Shown piece by piece: positions 54,759 to 63,237 of a stretch of DNA of 64,000 nucleotides. The stretch covers positions 559,725 to 623,724 of the forward strand of contig NZ_KE159568.1 of NCBI RefSeq assembly GCF_000403845.2, given 5' to 3'. The stretch comes from Eubacterium sp. 14-2. GTDB taxonomy: Bacteria; Bacillota; Clostridia; Lachnospirales; Lachnospiraceae. Position 1 is the stretch's first letter; each line of letters opens with the position of its first letter. The notes beneath the pieces were generated by a model. It had not been told where the DNA came from. It ran no database searches and saw only the letters and a list, made by a program, of their open reading frames with translations. The translations under genes were made by a program, and so were the position numbers.

Positions 54759-54886
54759 CATAGCCTGCCTCCGGGCGAATCATGCTCGCAGGAATGAGCA
54801 CACGATGCAGGCTATGAGCGGAGCGCCTGTTTCCGGGCGAATCATGCTCGCATGAATGAGCGCACGGTGCAGGCTATGAGCGGAGC
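54759..54886 (-). repeat. Two tandem copies of a 62-bp palindromic repeat
   Basis: Copies start at 54771 and 54833 with CCGGGCGAATCATGCTCGCA and end in GCAGGCTATGAGCGGAGC. CATAGCCTGC (54759-54768) pairs with GCAGGCTATG (54807-54816), and TGCTC with GAGCA inside. It lies directly after the stop of the 182-aa gene. It is unrelated in sequence to copies A-F. Confidence 0.8.
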
Positions 54887-54888
54887 TC

Positions 54889-55437
54889 TTAGGCATTTTT
54901 CTCCCACTCCAGTTTCCTGAGCCGCCGGCTCATCTGAAATGAAGCTGTAAATACCCCACACTCCAGCAGGAGAAATGCCGCAAATCCAGCTGTTTTCCCT
55001 TCCAGACCATTCCTGACAGCAAAAATCAGTTCTCCGGCCAGAGATACCCCGCTGCAGATACATGCAAATATGGCCCGTCCGGGAATCTGCCCCACACTGG
55101 CCTTCCACACATAGGCTCTCACCGGATTGCCTCCTGCACTGAGCCTGCAAAGCCCCCAGCAGACACTGATACCTGCAATCAGATTCACTACATAAGGAAG
55201 AATCACATAGGCACAGTTGATGGAACCCGGCGCCTCCACACTTCCTGCCGCTGCCAGAGAACCCATCAGCACAGTACACAGGCCCCAGAGTTTCGCCAGT
55301 TCCCGGCGCCTTTCCTGCTCTGTGCCCTGCCAGGCATACAGTTCTCCCCTGTATTCATAGTTTCCTTCCTGATTTTTCTGAAATGATTCCAGATACGCTC
55401 TGCGGTTCTTTTTTTTCTCTGTTTTCTTCTCTGCCAT
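54889..55437 (-). CDS. Uncharacterised 182-aa membrane protein
   Basis: No family recognised. The N-terminus is very basic (KKTEKKKNRRAYLESFQKN), with GNYEYRGELYAWQG and a charged helix (TEQERRRELAKLW). Four hydrophobic segments follow (about 50-66, 75-99, 118-138, 147-167), and the tail is basic. GGAAGG precedes ATG 55437, which is 20 nt after the MATE stop, so it is the second gene of that operon. Confidence 0.75.
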   Translation of the reverse strand: MAEKKTEKKKNRRAYLESFQKNQEGNYEYRGELYAWQGTEQERRRELAKLWGLCTVLMGSLAAAGSVEAPGSINCAYVILPYVVNLIAGISVCWGLCRLSAGGNPVRAYVWKASVGQIPGRAIFACICSGVSLAGELIFAVRNGLEGKTAGFAAFLLLECGVFTASFQMSRRLRKLEWEKNA

Positions 55438-55457
55438 ATTCCGAATCCTTCCCTGTA

Positions 55458-56813
55458 CTACTGTTGTTTCACTCTCTCCGGAACCGGAAAAGCCCGGAGT
55501 TTCCAGACATAAACCCCTGTATATACGGCCATAATCCCGGACACAGCCGGAGCCACACATCCAATCAGCGCAAGATTGCCTGGCATATTCCGGCACATCA
55601 GATATATCAGAGGCATACGCAGGGCCAGGGCGCCAAAACAGCAGCTTACCATGGTAAATACCGTAAGCCCCCGTCCATTCAGATATCCATTCATGCAAAA
55701 TACAAATACCACAAATATGTAATCAAAGCTGCAGGTACGGAAAAATGGAATGCCCGCTTCCATGATAGCCATATCTTTTGAAAAAATGCCAATCATGGTC
55801 TTTGGCCATAACTGAGCCCAGAAAAAAAAGGCTGCAGAAAAAGGCAGCGCTGCCGCCATTCCCGTCACAAGCGCCTGCTGCATTCTCCGATATTTTCCCG
55901 CACCGTAATTCTGCGCCACCACAGAAGACAGAGCGCTTGCTGCAGAAGTGGCCGGCAGCATTGCAAAAATATCATACTTACTGGCAATCCCCACTGCAGA
56001 AGCCGCGGCGACTCCCAGTGCATTGGTCACCGACGTAAGATACAGAAATGACAGGCGCACCATACATTCCTGCAGAGAAATGGGAATGCCCACCCTCAGA
56101 AGTTCCCTGACCTTCTCCCTGTATATCCTGAATTCTGACAGACGAAATGAAAAAATAAAGTTTTTTCTGTTCAGATAAACTGCCGCCCATACCATACTGA
56201 ACCCCTGAGACAGCACTGTTGCCAGGGCAGCGCCTTTCACACCCAGATTCAGATACCGGATGAAAAAAATATCTCCGGCCACATTGCCTGCCCCGGCCAC
56301 AGCCACAAACAGCAGAGGTTTTCCTGAATCTCCATATCCCCGCAAAACAGCGCTGATCCCATTATAACCGCAGATAAACACTACCCCCGCTCCGCAGACC
56401 CGGACATATTCTCCGGCCGAAACGAAAGATTCTTCCGGTGTTTTCAGAAGGGTCAGCACCCAGTCGGCAGATACCAGCATCAGCCCTGTAATCAGAAGCC
56501 CTGCTGCAACAAACAGGCAGAGACTGGTACTGATGGTCCTTTTCACTTCCTCCGGCTCTTTGCGTCCCGCGTATTTTCCCACGGTAACGGTGGCTCCCAG
56601 AGTCAGCCCGGAAATCATGCAGGTAACAATCTGGGTCACCTGGCTTCCGGTGGAAACCGCCGCAATGGCTTCCGGAGGACAGTACCAGCCGATGATCATC
56701 AAATCCACAGCCCCGTACAGAGCCTGTATCAGATTGGCTCCCAGAAAGGGCAGGGAAAAAAACAGCACTGTCCGTATAATATTTCCTTCTGTCAGATCAT
56801 ATTTCTGCTCCAT
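55458..56813 (-). CDS. MATE family efflux transporter
   Basis: A 451-aa multidrug/toxin extrusion-type antiporter with 12 hydrophobic segments. The N-terminal LPFLGANLIQALYGAVDLMIIGWY and QVTQIVTCMISGLTLGATVTVG are typical of the DinF/NorM-like branch. The substrate is unknown. GGTGG precedes ATG 56813. It is transcribed with the 182-aa gene, from a leader containing a long hairpin. Confidence 0.92.
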   Translation of the reverse strand: MEQKYDLTEGNIIRTVLFFSLPFLGANLIQALYGAVDLMIIGWYCPPEAIAAVSTGSQVTQIVTCMISGLTLGATVTVGKYAGRKEPEEVKRTISTSLCLFVAAGLLITGLMLVSADWVLTLLKTPEESFVSAGEYVRVCGAGVVFICGYNGISAVLRGYGDSGKPLLFVAVAGAGNVAGDIFFIRYLNLGVKGAALATVLSQGFSMVWAAVYLNRKNFIFSFRLSEFRIYREKVRELLRVGIPISLQECMVRLSFLYLTSVTNALGVAAASAVGIASKYDIFAMLPATSAASALSSVVAQNYGAGKYRRMQQALVTGMAAALPFSAAFFFWAQLWPKTMIGIFSKDMAIMEAGIPFFRTCSFDYIFVVFVFCMNGYLNGRGLTVFTMVSCCFGALALRMPLIYLMCRNMPGNLALIGCVAPAVSGIMAVYTGVYVWKLRAFPVPERVKQQ

Positions 56814-56835
56814 ATACTTACCACCGCCCGATTGT

Positions 56836-56888
56836 CTGCAGGAGATTCAGATGTCAGAATCACTCTTCTGACACCTGAATCCCTGCAG
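56836..56888 (-). other. Long hairpin in the MATE leader
   Basis: CTGCAGG/GATTCAG/TGTCAGAA (56836-56859) pairs with TTCTGACA/CTGAATC/CCTGCAG (56866-56888) over 22-23 positions with one bulge and one mismatch. It lies between promoter and ribosome site, ending 23 nt before the start codon. Confidence 0.7.
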
Positions 56889-56936
56889 GCATTTATGATT
56901 GGTATCCGATACCTGTCCCTTTGCCCTCAGGGCATA

Positions 56937-56964
56937 TTATTACATCTGCCCGGAACAAAGTCAA
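56937..56964 (-). promoter_or_regulatory. Promoter of the MATE operon
   Basis: On the minus strand: TTGACT (56959-56964), a 16-bp spacer, then TAATAA. Confidence 0.5.
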
Positions 56965-57014
56965 CCGGATTTAAAAATCTGCCTCCTTAATCTGCAGGTT
57001 CTTTATTTCCGTGG

Positions 57015-59612
57015 TCAGTTTCGGTGGGTGCGGGAACTATGGCCAACCAGCGCACCATTTTCCACATCAATTACAATGGTATCTCCCGCTCTTACCTCAT
57101 CTGCCAGAATCAGTTTCGCTGCAAGAGTCTCCACTGTCTTCTGAAGATAACGCTTCAGGGGCCTTGCGCCATATACCGGATCGTATCCATGCTCCACTGC
57201 AAATTCCTGCCCGGCCTGAGTCAGTTCCACAGACACTTCCCTGTCCACCAGACGCCGGTTTAAATCCGCCAGCAGCAGGTGAATAATATTCCCAATATCA
57301 CTTTTATTCAGCGGTTTAAACAGGATAATTTCATCCAGCCGGTTCAAAAACTCCGGCCTGAAATTGTTCTGAAGTTCATTCATCACTGCTGTTTCACATT
57401 CCGGCCTGATTTCCCCGTTCTCTTCAATCCCTTCCAGCAGACAGGAGGAACCAAGGTTGGACGTCATAATTAATATGGTGTTTTTAAAATCCACGGTACG
57501 TCCCTGGGAATCGGTGATACGTCCGTCGTCCAGAACCTGAAGCAGTACGTTAAACACATCGGGATGGGCCTTCTCCACCTCGTCAAACAGCACCACGGAA
57601 TAGGGCTTCCGGCGCACTGCCTCTGTGAGCTGTCCGCCTTCCTCATACCCCACATATCCGGGAGGGGCCCCGATCAGACGGGATACTGAGTATTTCTCCA
57701 TGTACTCGCTCATATCCAGCCTTACCATGTTGTTCTCGTCATCAAAAAGACTGGCAGCCAGTGCTTTGGCCAGTTCTGTTTTGCCCACGCCGGTGGGCCC
57801 AAGGAACAGAAAAGAACCAATGGGTTTGCCGGGATCCTTGATACCTGCTTTGGAACGGATGATAGCCTCTGTCACTTTTGTAACGCCTTCTTCCTGGCCA
57901 ATCACGCGTTTGTGCAGCTCTTCATCCAGATGAAGGGTCTTGTTCCGCTCGCTTTCCGTGAGCTTTGCCACAGGTATTCCGGTCCACCGGGAAATGATTT
58001 TCGCAATTTCCTCTTCGCTGACATTCTCATGCACCAGGCTTAAATCTTTCTTTTTTACCTGCTCTTCTTCCAGCTCAAGCTGTCGTTTCAGCTCCGGCAT
58101 TTTTCCGTACTGCAGTTCCGCCGCCTTTTCCAGATCATAATTCTGCTGTGCCATGGCAATTTCCTTGTTAAGGGCTTCCAGTTCCTCCCGGAGCTTCTGT
58201 ACTTTTTCCACAGAGCTTTTTTCATTGTCCCACTGGGCTTTCCGGGACTGAAATTCATTTTTCAGATCTGCCAGCTCTTTCTGCAGAGTTTCCAGGCGGT
58301 CTTTGCTGAGCCGGTCTTCTTCCTTTTTCAGGGCGGCTTCCTCAATTTCCATCTGCATCACCCGCCGCTGCAGTTCATCCAGCTCTGTGGGCATGGAATC
58401 CAGTTCTGTTTTAATCAGAGCACAGGCCTCGTCCACCAGGTCAATGGCTTTATCCGGCAGGAAACGGTCACTGATATAACGATTGGACAGCGTCGCCGCC
58501 GATACCAGGGCAGAATCCGTAATTTTCACACCGTGAAATACCTCGTACCGGTCTTTCAGCCCCCTCAGAATGGAAATGGTATCTTCCACTGTGGGCTCTG
58601 CCACCAGTACCGGCTGGAATCTCCGCTCCAGCGCCGCGTCCTTCTCAATATATTCCCGGTATTCATCCAGCGTGGTGGCTCCGATACAGTGAAGCTCACC
58701 TCTGGCCAGCATGGGTTTCAGCAGCTGGCCTGCATCCATGGCACCGTCTGTTTTTCCTGCTCCCACAATAGTGTGCAACTCGTCAATAAACAGAATGACC
58801 TGACCGTCGCTGCTTTTGATTTCATCCAGTACCGCCTTTAACCGCTCTTCAAATTCACCGCGGTATTTGGCTCCTGCCACCAGCGCACCCATATCCAGCG
58901 CAAACAGCCGCTTGTCTTTCAGTCCTTCCGGCACATCGCCCCGGACAATCCGCTGAGCCAGTCCTTCCACCACAGCGGTTTTACCAACGCCGGGCTCTCC
59001 TATCAGCACCGGATTGTTTTTGGTCTTCCGGGACAGAATACGCACCACATTCCGAATCTCATTGTCCCGGCCAATGACCGGATCCAGTTTCTGCTCTCTG
59101 GCCCGTTCCACCATATCATATCCGTATTTTGCCAGTGTGTCATAGGTAGCTTCCGGATTGTCAGAAACCACTCTCTGATTCCCCCGTACGGTGGCAAGGG
59201 CCTGCAGGAACCGTTCTCTGGTAATCCCGTATTCCCGGAACATTTCTTTCAATGCCTGGTTGGGATATTTCAGCAGCGTCAGGAACAGATGCTCCACCGA
59301 CACATATTCATCTCCCATTTTCCGGGCCTCATCTTCAGCGCTGACCAGCACCTTATTGAGATTCTGCCCCATATATACCTGACCGCCGGATACTTTCACC
59401 CGTTTTGCCAGATGATTTTTTGCATTTTCCGTAAAATGCTCCAGATTGATTTCCATTTTCTCAATCAGTTTGGGAATCAGGCCATCCTCCTGCAAAAGCA
59501 GAGATACCAGAAAATGCTCCTGTTCAATTTCCTGATTGCCGTATTCGTATGCCAGTTTCTCACAGCCATTGATGGCTTCGATTGATTTCTGCGTAAATTT
59601 CTGTATATTCAT
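57015..59612 (-). CDS. clpB: ATP-dependent disaggregase ClpB
   Basis: An 865-aa HSP100 chaperone that, with DnaK, rescues aggregated proteins. Clp-N repeats (about 1-145, [20 protein letters not shown]), AAA1 with [15 protein letters not shown] (about 200-215), a coiled-coil M domain (about 405-530, present, so ClpB and not ClpA), and AAA2 with [15 protein letters not shown] (about 600-614). ATG 59612 follows AAGGAGG; longer frames upstream would cover the CIRCE site. It is controlled by HrcA according to that site. Confidence 0.97.
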   Translation of the reverse strand: MNIQKFTQKSIEAINGCEKLAYEYGNQEIEQEHFLVSLLLQEDGLIPKLIEKMEINLEHFTENAKNHLAKRVKVSGGQVYMGQNLNKVLVSAEDEARKMGDEYVSVEHLFLTLLKYPNQALKEMFREYGITRERFLQALATVRGNQRVVSDNPEATYDTLAKYGYDMVERAREQKLDPVIGRDNEIRNVVRILSRKTKNNPVLIGEPGVGKTAVVEGLAQRIVRGDVPEGLKDKRLFALDMGALVAGAKYRGEFEERLKAVLDEIKSSDGQVILFIDELHTIVGAGKTDGAMDAGQLLKPMLARGELHCIGATTLDEYREYIEKDAALERRFQPVLVAEPTVEDTISILRGLKDRYEVFHGVKITDSALVSAATLSNRYISDRFLPDKAIDLVDEACALIKTELDSMPTELDELQRRVMQMEIEEAALKKEEDRLSKDRLETLQKELADLKNEFQSRKAQWDNEKSSVEKVQKLREELEALNKEIAMAQQNYDLEKAAELQYGKMPELKRQLELEEEQVKKKDLSLVHENVSEEEIAKIISRWTGIPVAKLTESERNKTLHLDEELHKRVIGQEEGVTKVTEAIIRSKAGIKDPGKPIGSFLFLGPTGVGKTELAKALAASLFDDENNMVRLDMSEYMEKYSVSRLIGAPPGYVGYEEGGQLTEAVRRKPYSVVLFDEVEKAHPDVFNVLLQVLDDGRITDSQGRTVDFKNTILIMTSNLGSSCLLEGIEENGEIRPECETAVMNELQNNFRPEFLNRLDEIILFKPLNKSDIGNIIHLLLADLNRRLVDREVSVELTQAGQEFAVEHGYDPVYGARPLKRYLQKTVETLAAKLILADEVRAGDTIVIDVENGALVGHSSRTHRN

Positions 59613-59772
59613 AAGGGTTCCTCCTTCCCTCACATTACTTCGGCAGGTAAATATCAGACAGACCAGGCAGATAAATGTTACGATATTAACCTCCGGAGTA
59701 ATAGTATGGATAAACAGCCTTCCTGCCATGCAGGGAAAAGCTGCTTTTCTTTTCTGTTCTATTTCATGTATA

Positions 59773-59815
59773 ACAATATCACTTGTTGTTAGCACTGTCA
59801 AGAGGTGAGTGCTAA
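59773..59815 (-). promoter_or_regulatory. CIRCE (HrcA) operator and promoter of clpB
   Basis: TTAGCACTG-N9-GAGTGCTAA (59789-59815) matches the CIRCE consensus except one base (G for C at position 9). On the minus strand TTGACA (59796-59801), a 17-bp spacer, TATTGT (59773-59778) overlaps it. The rest of 59613-59913 shows no gene. Confidence 0.9.
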
Positions 59816-59913
59816 AATTAATTACAAAGAATATTGAAATAAGTTTTTGCATATGCCATAATGCCAACAGGCAAAAAGAAATCACAACTTCCATATCTGG
59901 TTTCATTCTTCAT

Positions 59914-60192
59914 TCAATATTCTGTTTGATTTATGAAACAAAATTCCGGGCAAGCCAATGAGCAACGCCATCTTCCTGGCATAATCTCCAGCCATTGTTC
60001 GTTTGTATACATTTCAGTCTGATACACGCAATGAAACATACCCTTATATTTTTCATACAATGGTTTAAGTTTGTGCGGCTTATCAATACAGGTAATATAG
60101 AAAAGATTGCCTGATTTTAAGTCAGTAACCGCGTTTACTGTATTAGTACGAATATTTGCTATCAGAATTTCCTCCGTCACATTATCAACCAC
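59914..60192 (-). CDS. Short uncharacterised protein or gene fragment
   Basis: A 92-aa frame starting at GTG 60192 with GGAG 5 nt upstream. The sequence (IANIRTNTVNAVTDLKSGNL, LKPLYEKYKGMFHCVYQTEM) looks like a real protein, with aromatic residues and three Cys near the C-terminus (WRCSLACPEFC). No known family was recognised. It could be a stand-alone small protein or the left-over of a longer gene. It is AT-rich compared with its neighbours. Confidence 0.5.
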   Translation of the reverse strand: MVDNVTEEILIANIRTNTVNAVTDLKSGNLFYITCIDKPHKLKPLYEKYKGMFHCVYQTEMYTNEQWLEIMPGRWRCSLACPEFCFINQTEY

Positions 60193-60254
60193 AAATGCTC
60201 CATTATATACAAAATAATCAGCTTATATAACCGGAAACAGGATACTGGTTTAAA

Positions 60255-61046
60255 TCATGGTGCAACCTCTTTCGTGTAATGTACTGTGACCGTCTGATAG
60301 GGAATCTCAATACTGTTCTCTCTGAATCCCTCCACCAGGGCAATCCTGATATCACTGCAGGCTTTAAAACTGTCATTCAGATTTCTGGTCCAGATGGTCG
60401 TTTTCAGTGTAAGGCCATCCGGCGTATAACCGCTGACAGTAACGCTGCTCTTCTCTGTTTCTATGGTCAGTTCATGTTCCTCACATATTTTTTTCATGAC
60501 AGCTACGGCTTTTTCAATGTCTGTGTCATAAGATACTGTAATTTCTATAAAGTTTCCCACATTTTCCGTAAAATTAGTATTGATAATCACTGCTGAATCC
60601 ATAATGGAATTGGGCACAATGCAGCATTCCCCGTTAAACTGCCGGATTACCGTATGACGTATGGTAACATCTGTTACCATACCTTCCGCAAGTACCGTCC
60701 CGCCCTGAAGCACCCTTATTTTTTCATTTACATTATAAGGCCTGGATGCTGAGACAGAAATGCCGCTTATGACATTTGCCAGAGCCTGCTGGGCGGCAAA
60801 AGTTGCAATGGCCACAATCAGGGTACCGCTCTGGAGCAGAGCTTTACTGATATCCTTCGTGATTTCAAACTGCTGAACCAGACTGTAAATGATCACAACA
60901 TCAATCATTACATTGAAAATACTTTTTAAAAACCGCAGATGGATGGCATTTGTCTTTTTTGATACGATTCTGTAAATCAGGTTCACCAGCTGATTCAGGG
61001 CCAGCCCAACCCCTATAAATAAACCTATTTTCACTAAAAAATGCAT
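60255..61046 (-). CDS. Small-conductance mechanosensitive channel, MscS family
   Basis: A 263-aa membrane channel that opens under tension. Three hydrophobic segments (about 4-25, 42-63, 75-105) come first, the last with the pore-helix pattern ATFAAQQALANVISGISVSA. The MscS beta domain follows (about 108-170, VTDVTIRHTVIRQFNGECCI), then an alpha/beta end. GGGAGGAAAG precedes ATG 61046. Single gene. Confidence 0.92.
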   Translation of the reverse strand: MHFLVKIGLFIGVGLALNQLVNLIYRIVSKKTNAIHLRFLKSIFNVMIDVVIIYSLVQQFEITKDISKALLQSGTLIVAIATFAAQQALANVISGISVSASRPYNVNEKIRVLQGGTVLAEGMVTDVTIRHTVIRQFNGECCIVPNSIMDSAVIINTNFTENVGNFIEITVSYDTDIEKAVAVMKKICEEHELTIETEKSSVTVSGYTPDGLTLKTTIWTRNLNDSFKACSDIRIALVEGFRENSIEIPYQTVTVHYTKEVAP

Positions 61047-61075
61047 ACTTTCCTCCCATCATGAATCCTGTCCGA

Positions 61076-61104
61076 TTGCAGCACCCTGGCCCCTGTGGTA
61101 TAAT
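61076..61104 (+). promoter_or_regulatory. Promoter of the SGNH lipoprotein gene
   Basis: TTGCAG, a 17-bp spacer, then TATAAT. Confidence 0.7.
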
Positions 61105-61110
61105 GTCAGC

Positions 61111-61161
61111 ACGGGCATCGGCTTTTCTATCAGGTTATATTATACCTGTCAGAAGGCCCGT
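61111..61161 (+). other. Nested hairpin in the lipoprotein leader
   Basis: ACGGGC (61111-61116) pairs with GCCCGT (61156-61161), enclosing CAGGT (61131-61135) and ACCTG (61144-61148). It begins almost at the predicted transcription start. Function unknown. Confidence 0.45.
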
Positions 61162-61203
61162 CTTCAATCTTTAATTACATTTTATGGAAGGGTGAATAAA
61201 ACC

Positions 61204-62187
61204 ATGAAACAAAATATTTTCAAAACAGACTTTTTTTCAGCTGAAAAACGTAAAAACAGGGCAGGAACCGTTCTGTGCTGTTTTCTGCTTATCCTGGGAC
61301 TTTTTGTGGGAGGATGTTCTGCTCCGGAAAAAAACACAGCCTCCTCTGAACCGTCCGCTCCGGAAGTTTCGGAAGAAACAGACAGTTCTGCCACAGAATC
61401 GGAAGATTCTTCACCGGAAAACTCAGATTATGAAACTTCTGCATCAGAAGATTCCAGTTCATCAGAAGAAGACTTTGACTTCAGCCAGACCTTTGATTTA
61501 AAAGTGCCTGACCCGGCGGCAGGGGAAAATCCCCGCATTCTGTTTGCAGGCAACAGCCACACTTTTACCAACAATTTACCGGACATGTTCAAAGAAGTGG
61601 TCATAGGAATGGGACGCCAGTGTGAAGTACAGGAGCTTTCCGAAGGATATTATACACTGACACAGTTTGCAGACACTTCCGATGAGCTGGGCGCAGCCCT
61701 GAATCAGAAACTGACGGATGAAAACTGGGATTTTGTGATTTTGCAGGAAAATACAAACGACGCATTTTCTTATGCGGAAGAAAACATGCTGCCCGCCGCT
61801 GCTGCTCTGGATGAAAAAATCCGCGCTGCCGGAGGACAGACCGCACTGCTTATGACCTGGACTCCCAAAGACGGAGCCGGCATTATGAGCCCTGAACTGG
61901 TACAGTCTGTTCTGGCAGAGAACACCATGGCAGTTGCCGAAAATCTGAACAGCCTTCTGATTCCAGGAGGAATCGGTTTTATGCGCAGTCTGGAGCAATA
62001 TCCTCAGATTGAGCTCTGGGCAGAAGACGGTATGCATCCTTCGCCCGCAGGCTCCTATCTGGCAGCATGCACCGCATATGCGGTAATTTTCCAGGAATCT
62101 CCTGCAGGCTGCAGCTACACTGCAGATCTGGACAGTGAAACAGCCGCACAGCTTCAGGAACTTGCAGCCGGATTCCTGACAAACTAA
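61204..62187 (+). CDS. SGNH/GDSL-fold lipoprotein (DUF4886-like)
   Basis: A 327-aa exported lipoprotein: the signal ends FVGGCSAP (Cys about 36), followed by a Ser/Glu-rich linker of about 60 residues. The catalytic domain (about 105-325) has RILFAGNSHTFTNNLP (block I Ser), VILQENTNDAF (Asn) and, near the end, EDGMHPSPAGSYL (Asp-x-x-His), as expected of SGNH hydrolases. The substrate is unknown; cell-surface polysaccharide esters are possible. ATG 61204 is preferred with GGAAGGGTG upstream; a GTG at 61192 overlaps that site. Confidence 0.85.
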   Translation: MKQNIFKTDFFSAEKRKNRAGTVLCCFLLILGLFVGGCSAPEKNTASSEPSAPEVSEETDSSATESEDSSPENSDYETSASEDSSSSEEDFDFSQTFDLKVPDPAAGENPRILFAGNSHTFTNNLPDMFKEVVIGMGRQCEVQELSEGYYTLTQFADTSDELGAALNQKLTDENWDFVILQENTNDAFSYAEENMLPAAAALDEKIRAAGGQTALLMTWTPKDGAGIMSPELVQSVLAENTMAVAENLNSLLIPGGIGFMRSLEQYPQIELWAEDGMHPSPAGSYLAACTAYAVIFQESPAGCSYTADLDSETAAQLQELAAGFLTN

Positions 62188-62449
62188 TCCTGCGGCAGTG
62201 TCAGCTGATCATCCCGATAAAATCAGATACCGGTTTCTTTTCCTCTGCTCCCTGGCAGCCTGTACTTTATCGGTAAGAAAATGGAAATTATACAGAAAAC
62301 CAGAACAAATGCAAAATTTTTACATTTTATCTCTCTGCCATCTTGATTCTTCCAGAAAATGGAAGTAGAATAATAGTTAGCGCTGAGCAGGATTCTGTTT
62401 ACATATCAGAATTCTGCCAGCCATTACATTATGTCAAGGAGATGAAATT
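62188..62449 (+). promoter_or_regulatory. Intergenic region with bacteriohemerythrin promoter
   Basis: TTGATT (62343-62348), a 17-bp spacer, TAGAAT (62366-62371) is a candidate promoter. CCGATAAA (near 62214) and TTTATCGG (near 62268) could form a loose stem after the lipoprotein gene. Nothing else is seen. Confidence 0.45.
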
Positions 62450-62851
62450 ATGTACGAAATGAAACCAGAATACTATACTGGTATCGCAGCTATCGACAAA
62501 GAGCACACAAGGCTGTTTGAACTGGCAGAAGAAACGTATCAGTTACTGAACGATGATTTTATCCAGGACAAAACTGACAGCCTGATTCACCTGATTTCCG
62601 AGTTGATTAACTATACCAGAACTCACTTTGCTCATGAAGAGGAATACCAGAAAAGCATAAACTACGCAGGATTGAAAGATCACATGAGCCTCCACCGTAA
62701 ATTTGAAGATAAGCTGATGGAATTCGATCTGGATTCCCTGGGAGATGACTTCAACAGCCAGAATGACACAGTAGAAGAACTTCTGGGATTTCTGACCAAC
62801 TGGCTGGTTACCCATATCATGCAGGTGGATATGCTCTATGTACCGAAATAA
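62450..62851 (+). CDS. Bacteriohemerythrin
   Basis: A 133-aa single-domain hemerythrin. Ligand residues: IDKEHTRLFEL (His), THFAHEEEYQKS (His, Glu), HMSLHRKFE (two His) and HIMQVDML (His, Asp). It binds O2 at a di-iron centre and may serve as an O2 scavenger or sensor in an anaerobe. It is related to the N-terminal domain of the hybrid at the left end of the window. AAGGAGATG precedes the start. Confidence 0.94.
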   Translation: MYEMKPEYYTGIAAIDKEHTRLFELAEETYQLLNDDFIQDKTDSLIHLISELINYTRTHFAHEEEYQKSINYAGLKDHMSLHRKFEDKLMEFDLDSLGDDFNSQNDTVEELLGFLTNWLVTHIMQVDMLYVPK

Positions 62852-62855
62852 TACC

Positions 62856-62943
62856 ATTTGCACGAGCGCGCATATTTGTTTTTATTTTATAGGGAATGCT
62901 TTCACACGTTAGTGTAACAGGGTCTTTCCTGTATGATAAAAAA
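62856..62943 (-). repeat. Terminator-linked palindromic element, copy E
   Basis: GCACGAGCGCGCATATTTGT, then TATAGGGAATGC, the inner hairpin TCACAC-GTTA-GTGTAA, and CTTTCCTGTATGATAAAAAA. It aligns over its whole length with the right half of copy C. The right end joins the T-tract of the PspC gene terminator. Confidence 0.85.
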
Positions 62944-62982
62944 GGATGGCGGTTTCAGAAGATAATCCGCCATCCTTTTTTC
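62936..62982. terminator. Bidirectional terminator, hemerythrin / PspC genes
   Basis: GGATGGCGG (62944-62952) pairs with CCGCCATCC (62967-62975), with TTTTTT on the plus strand and TTTTTTATC on the minus strand. Confidence 0.92.
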
Positions 62983-62994
62983 GTTTACATTCTG

Positions 62995-63180
62995 TTACAT
63001 CTCTTCCGGCATGATGACCGCCGCAATCAGATACACAAAGATCCCGGTTGTGGTACAGCCCAACAGCACAAGCAGCAGGCGGACAATCGTGGGGTCTATG
63101 TTAAAATATTCTCCAATACCCCCGCATACACCGCAGATTACTCTGTTTTTTCGTGACTTATATAATCTTTTCGGTTCCAT
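62995..63180 (-). CDS. PspC domain protein
   Basis: A 61-aa protein: a basic start MEPKRLYKSRKNRVICGVCG with GGIGEYFNIDPTIVRLL, then one membrane helix (about 33-56). It is the PspC fold of phage-shock-type envelope stress proteins. ATG 63180 is chosen because GAGGG lies 7 nt before it; earlier in-frame ATGs lie on or before that site. It follows the DUF4097-type gene by 57 nt, a known pairing in Firmicutes. Confidence 0.9.
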   Translation of the reverse strand: MEPKRLYKSRKNRVICGVCGGIGEYFNIDPTIVRLLLVLLGCTTTGIFVYLIAAVIMPEEM

Positions 63181-63237
63181 ATTCATTCCCTCTTTCTTCA
63201 TTTAAACAACAGTTTCCTTATAGCTTCCGGAAATCCT

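Noticed and set aside
54842-55279. 145-codon frame overlapping the 182-aa membrane protein
   Set aside because: Cys/Gly-rich alternative frame without a ribosome site, extending into the tandem repeats.
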